Shown here piece after piece: positions 26,162 through 28,075 of a stretch of DNA of 28,075 bases. The first letter of the stretch is position 1, and every line of letters starts with the position of its first letter. The position numbers and the translations under genes were made by a program. Under the pieces are notes generated by a model. That model was not told the origin of the DNA. It was given only the letters and a program-made list of their open reading frames with translations, and searched no databases. The DNA comes from Lewinellaceae bacterium (lineage in GTDB: Bacteria; Bacteroidota; Bacteroidia; Chitinophagales; Saprospiraceae): NCBI GenBank assembly GCA_016719605.1, contig JADJYW010000010.1:1-28075 (forward strand), written 5' to 3'.

Positions 26162-27875
26162 TTAATTGAACGGCAAGTCGGCGGAACCACTCCAATTTAA
26201 ATTATTGGTCGCTTGTGGATTGCTGACGAATTGCACCAAATAGGCAGTCAGGCCGCCGGCAAACGGCTGCCGGGGATGTCCGCCGTTGGTCAAAGGTTAC
26301 AACCGAAGCCATCGCCGTTGCAAAAGCAACCAAATACCAAATATACCACGGGCAGTACTTTGAAATAAAGTGCTTTACCCAACAACAGCTGAAGAAAATG
26401 GTAGAGCCATGTTTCCCGCCGGCATTTCCCATGCCAATGTTTGTTGTTGTTTCATGCCGAATACCTACCGAAAACGAAAAGATAATCAAAGCAAAGAGTA
26501 TCAGGCCCCGCTCGGACATGGTCGGGATGGTCGCCACGCCGGATGAAACAGAGATGACGGCGATGTCCGGCATTGAGAGTGGTTAATGTACAAGCCGTTG
26601 CCGCGGAAAATGAAGCCGTCAGTTGTATCAGCAGCCCGTTGGCCGGCATAGTCACGCCCGTAAACGTACTAAGTTCCCGCACCCAAAGGCTCACCGGAAC
26701 GGACCCGTTGCCGTACCTATTGGTTTCGAGGTTCCACTGGCCGGCGGATTGAAAAAGTAACGGTGATATTGGCCCGCTAAAGATATCATCAGCGGGATTG
26801 TTCGGTGTGCCGTTGTCGTTGCAAACCGATAAATTGCTTGCCGTTATACTGACGATCGTGCGAGGTCAACACCGGTGCCGAACAGGATGCCGGGGCGGAT
26901 CCGGCGTTATTGTTGGTCGGGGTGCAGACCGGGTCTGCGGAAAAAGTCGCCGTCCAATGCGATCAGAGCACAATCGGCGCTCAATCGAAACGCCCGTAAA
27001 CGTGCGGACCGTTTGCGCCAATAGAACCGACTGCAACGGGAAGCCGTGCCATCACCGGAGAGGTTTAAGTTCCCGGAAGCGGGCGGGGTGGCGCCACGTT
27101 ACGGTCACGTTGGCGGCTGAAGGTATCGTCGCCGGGGTTATTGGGTGTTCCGTTGTTGTTACGAGCAGATATATTGCTGACTGCAATAGAAGCAATCGAG
27201 CAGGCAGCGCCGCCGAAGACCATTCAGGATCGGCGCATACCGCCAGGCTACGCCCGCCGTAATGCCCGCCGAGCCGGCGGGATTGGGGCCGGAAACTCGA
27301 CGTGGGTCTGCATACCGACAAAACATTGCCATTCGGGGCGTACATGACCGGCTGAGCCGAACCGCCCGGCCCGCCGATGAACGGCATAGCAGTACTGGCC
27401 GCATTGCCTGCCCGTATACACTTCCGGAAGCAACTGGGACGGCCGTATACGGCATCCATCGCACAGCCGATCCGGACTTCTGCACCGACCAAGACCTGCC
27501 GGCGCCGGCGTCCAACCGGGCCGTCGGGGAGTACCAAGCATGCTTGTTCCGTTGAGCAGGTCACCGTGACGGCGGCACCCAAGGTGCCGTCTGGGTTCAG
27601 CCTGCTTGCAGCGCAACTCAAACTGGCTTAGCACCATCCCGCCATAAACATTGCCTTCCAAACCTCATAGCCTACACGGCTACATAGCCCGGGGACAGTC
27701 TGCAGCTGCCCCCGACTTGCGCTGGGCTGGGCGAAATGCAATAGGAGTTACAAAACGGGGAAAGTTGTCCAACGGTGGTTCACAAGTTGGTAGCATTGGC
27801 CATGCCCGCTTGCAAGACAAGCAGCCCGGCGACGAAGCATGGGGCTATGGAATTAAATATTTTATTCGTTTTCAA
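26162..27875 (-). CDS. IPTL-CTERM surface protein with tandem repeats, heavily frameshifted
   Basis: The likely start is a TTG at 27875 (KTNKIFNS), followed by a signal peptide (CFVAGLLVLQAGMANA). Two tandem domains about 113 residues apart each contain SNxSxCNxNGTPNNPxDDxF (26771-26825 and 27121-27165), a motif frequent in large Bacteroidota surface proteins. At 26528 begins ATIPTMSERGLILFALIIFSFSVGIR, an IPTL-CTERM sorting signal (PT, hydrophobic helix, basic end; the usual Trp is read as Arg, a one-base difference). Beyond it a second hydrophobic part (YFKVLPVVYLVF...) and ADIPGS...GGLTAYLVQFV lead to the TAA at 26162. The coding frame changes often, so individual residues are unreliable. 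Confidence 0.65.
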
Positions 27876-27992
27876 GAGATTGAAAAATTAAAGAATATGG
27901 ATCCAGCCCCATCTTAGAAGCGCAGGGAAAATATCGCAGCAAATCTAACACAATAAATTAAGAGCGTTGGTACACTTGCAAAATATTTAATA

Positions 27993-28075
27993 ATGACAAC
28001 CATTTTTGAGAATAACCCCTACTGCAACACCGTCATCCCCGAAAACACCCTCCGACTCTCCAACGCACTCATATA
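27993..28075 (+). CDS. Start of a plus-strand gene, cut by the window edge
   Basis: ATG at 27993 opens a frame MTTIFENNPYCNTVIPENTL... that stays open to the last base (27 codons). Composition is protein-like and the 117-base gap to the divergent surface-protein gene could hold promoters for both. TACACTTG at 27971-27978 is a one-mismatch TAnnTTTG. Family not recognisable from this length. Confidence 0.5.
   Translation, partial: MTTIFENNPYCNTVIPENTLRLSNALI

Noticed and set aside
27651..27917. Plus-strand open frame near the right edge
   Set aside because: It lies opposite the signal-peptide region of the minus-strand surface protein and has no recognisable features.

Overview
The window comes from a Bacteroidota genome, most likely a member of the Saprospiria (Lewinella/Haliscomenobacter-like). 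Supporting signs are a 14-gene nuo cluster with a short NuoG, a secreted protein built of ELWxxDGT repeats, a surface protein with an IPTL-CTERM-type tail beside an exosortase-like gene, TAnnTTTG-type promoter matches and several dispersed palindromic repeat families. This placement is inference from gene content; there is no rRNA or tRNA in the window.

Layout. Bases 1-3920 (minus strand) carry a secreted ELWxxDGT-repeat protein that runs off the left edge, then an unrecognised membrane-anchored protein. Bases 3987-5005 encode a threonine aldolase. Bases 5105-21492 (all minus) hold a complete respiratory complex I operon, transcribed nuoA-B-C-D-E-F-G-H-I-J-K-L-M-N. It is interrupted by same-strand cargo: a Uma2-type gene (D/E), a DUF2750 gene (E/F), a lipoprotein, a DUF2281 gene and a polymerase-beta-type nucleotidyltransferase (F/G), and a Doc/antitoxin pair (H/I). 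Palindromic repeats fill several junctions and in places form gene ends. A divergent promoter region (about 21500-21780) separates nuo from a plus-strand set: a CBM9-like lipoprotein, folD and an AAA/DUF4143-type ATPase. Bases 24823-27875 (minus) appear to be a compact sorting module: an IPTL-CTERM surface protein, an exosortase-like protein and a small multi-pass membrane protein. A plus-strand gene starts at the right edge.

Quality caveat. Many clearly conserved genes (ltaE, nuoN, nuoM, nuoL, nuoK, nuoI, nuoG, nuoD and others) are broken by single-base shifts, most of them in homopolymers, and the density rises after about 24250. I read this mainly as uncorrected sequencing error rather than mass pseudogenisation, so frameshifted genes are annotated over their reconstructed span. 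Two larger gaps, in nuoG (about 50 residues) and nuoD (about 70 residues), cannot be homopolymer errors and deserve checking.

Function. The nuo genes build the proton-pumping NADH:quinone oxidoreductase. NuoE, F and G form the NADH-dehydrogenase arm, B, C, D and I the quinone-reducing connecting arm, and A, H, J, K, L, M and N the membrane pump. The right-hand module is likely to process or anchor its own surface protein at the cell envelope.
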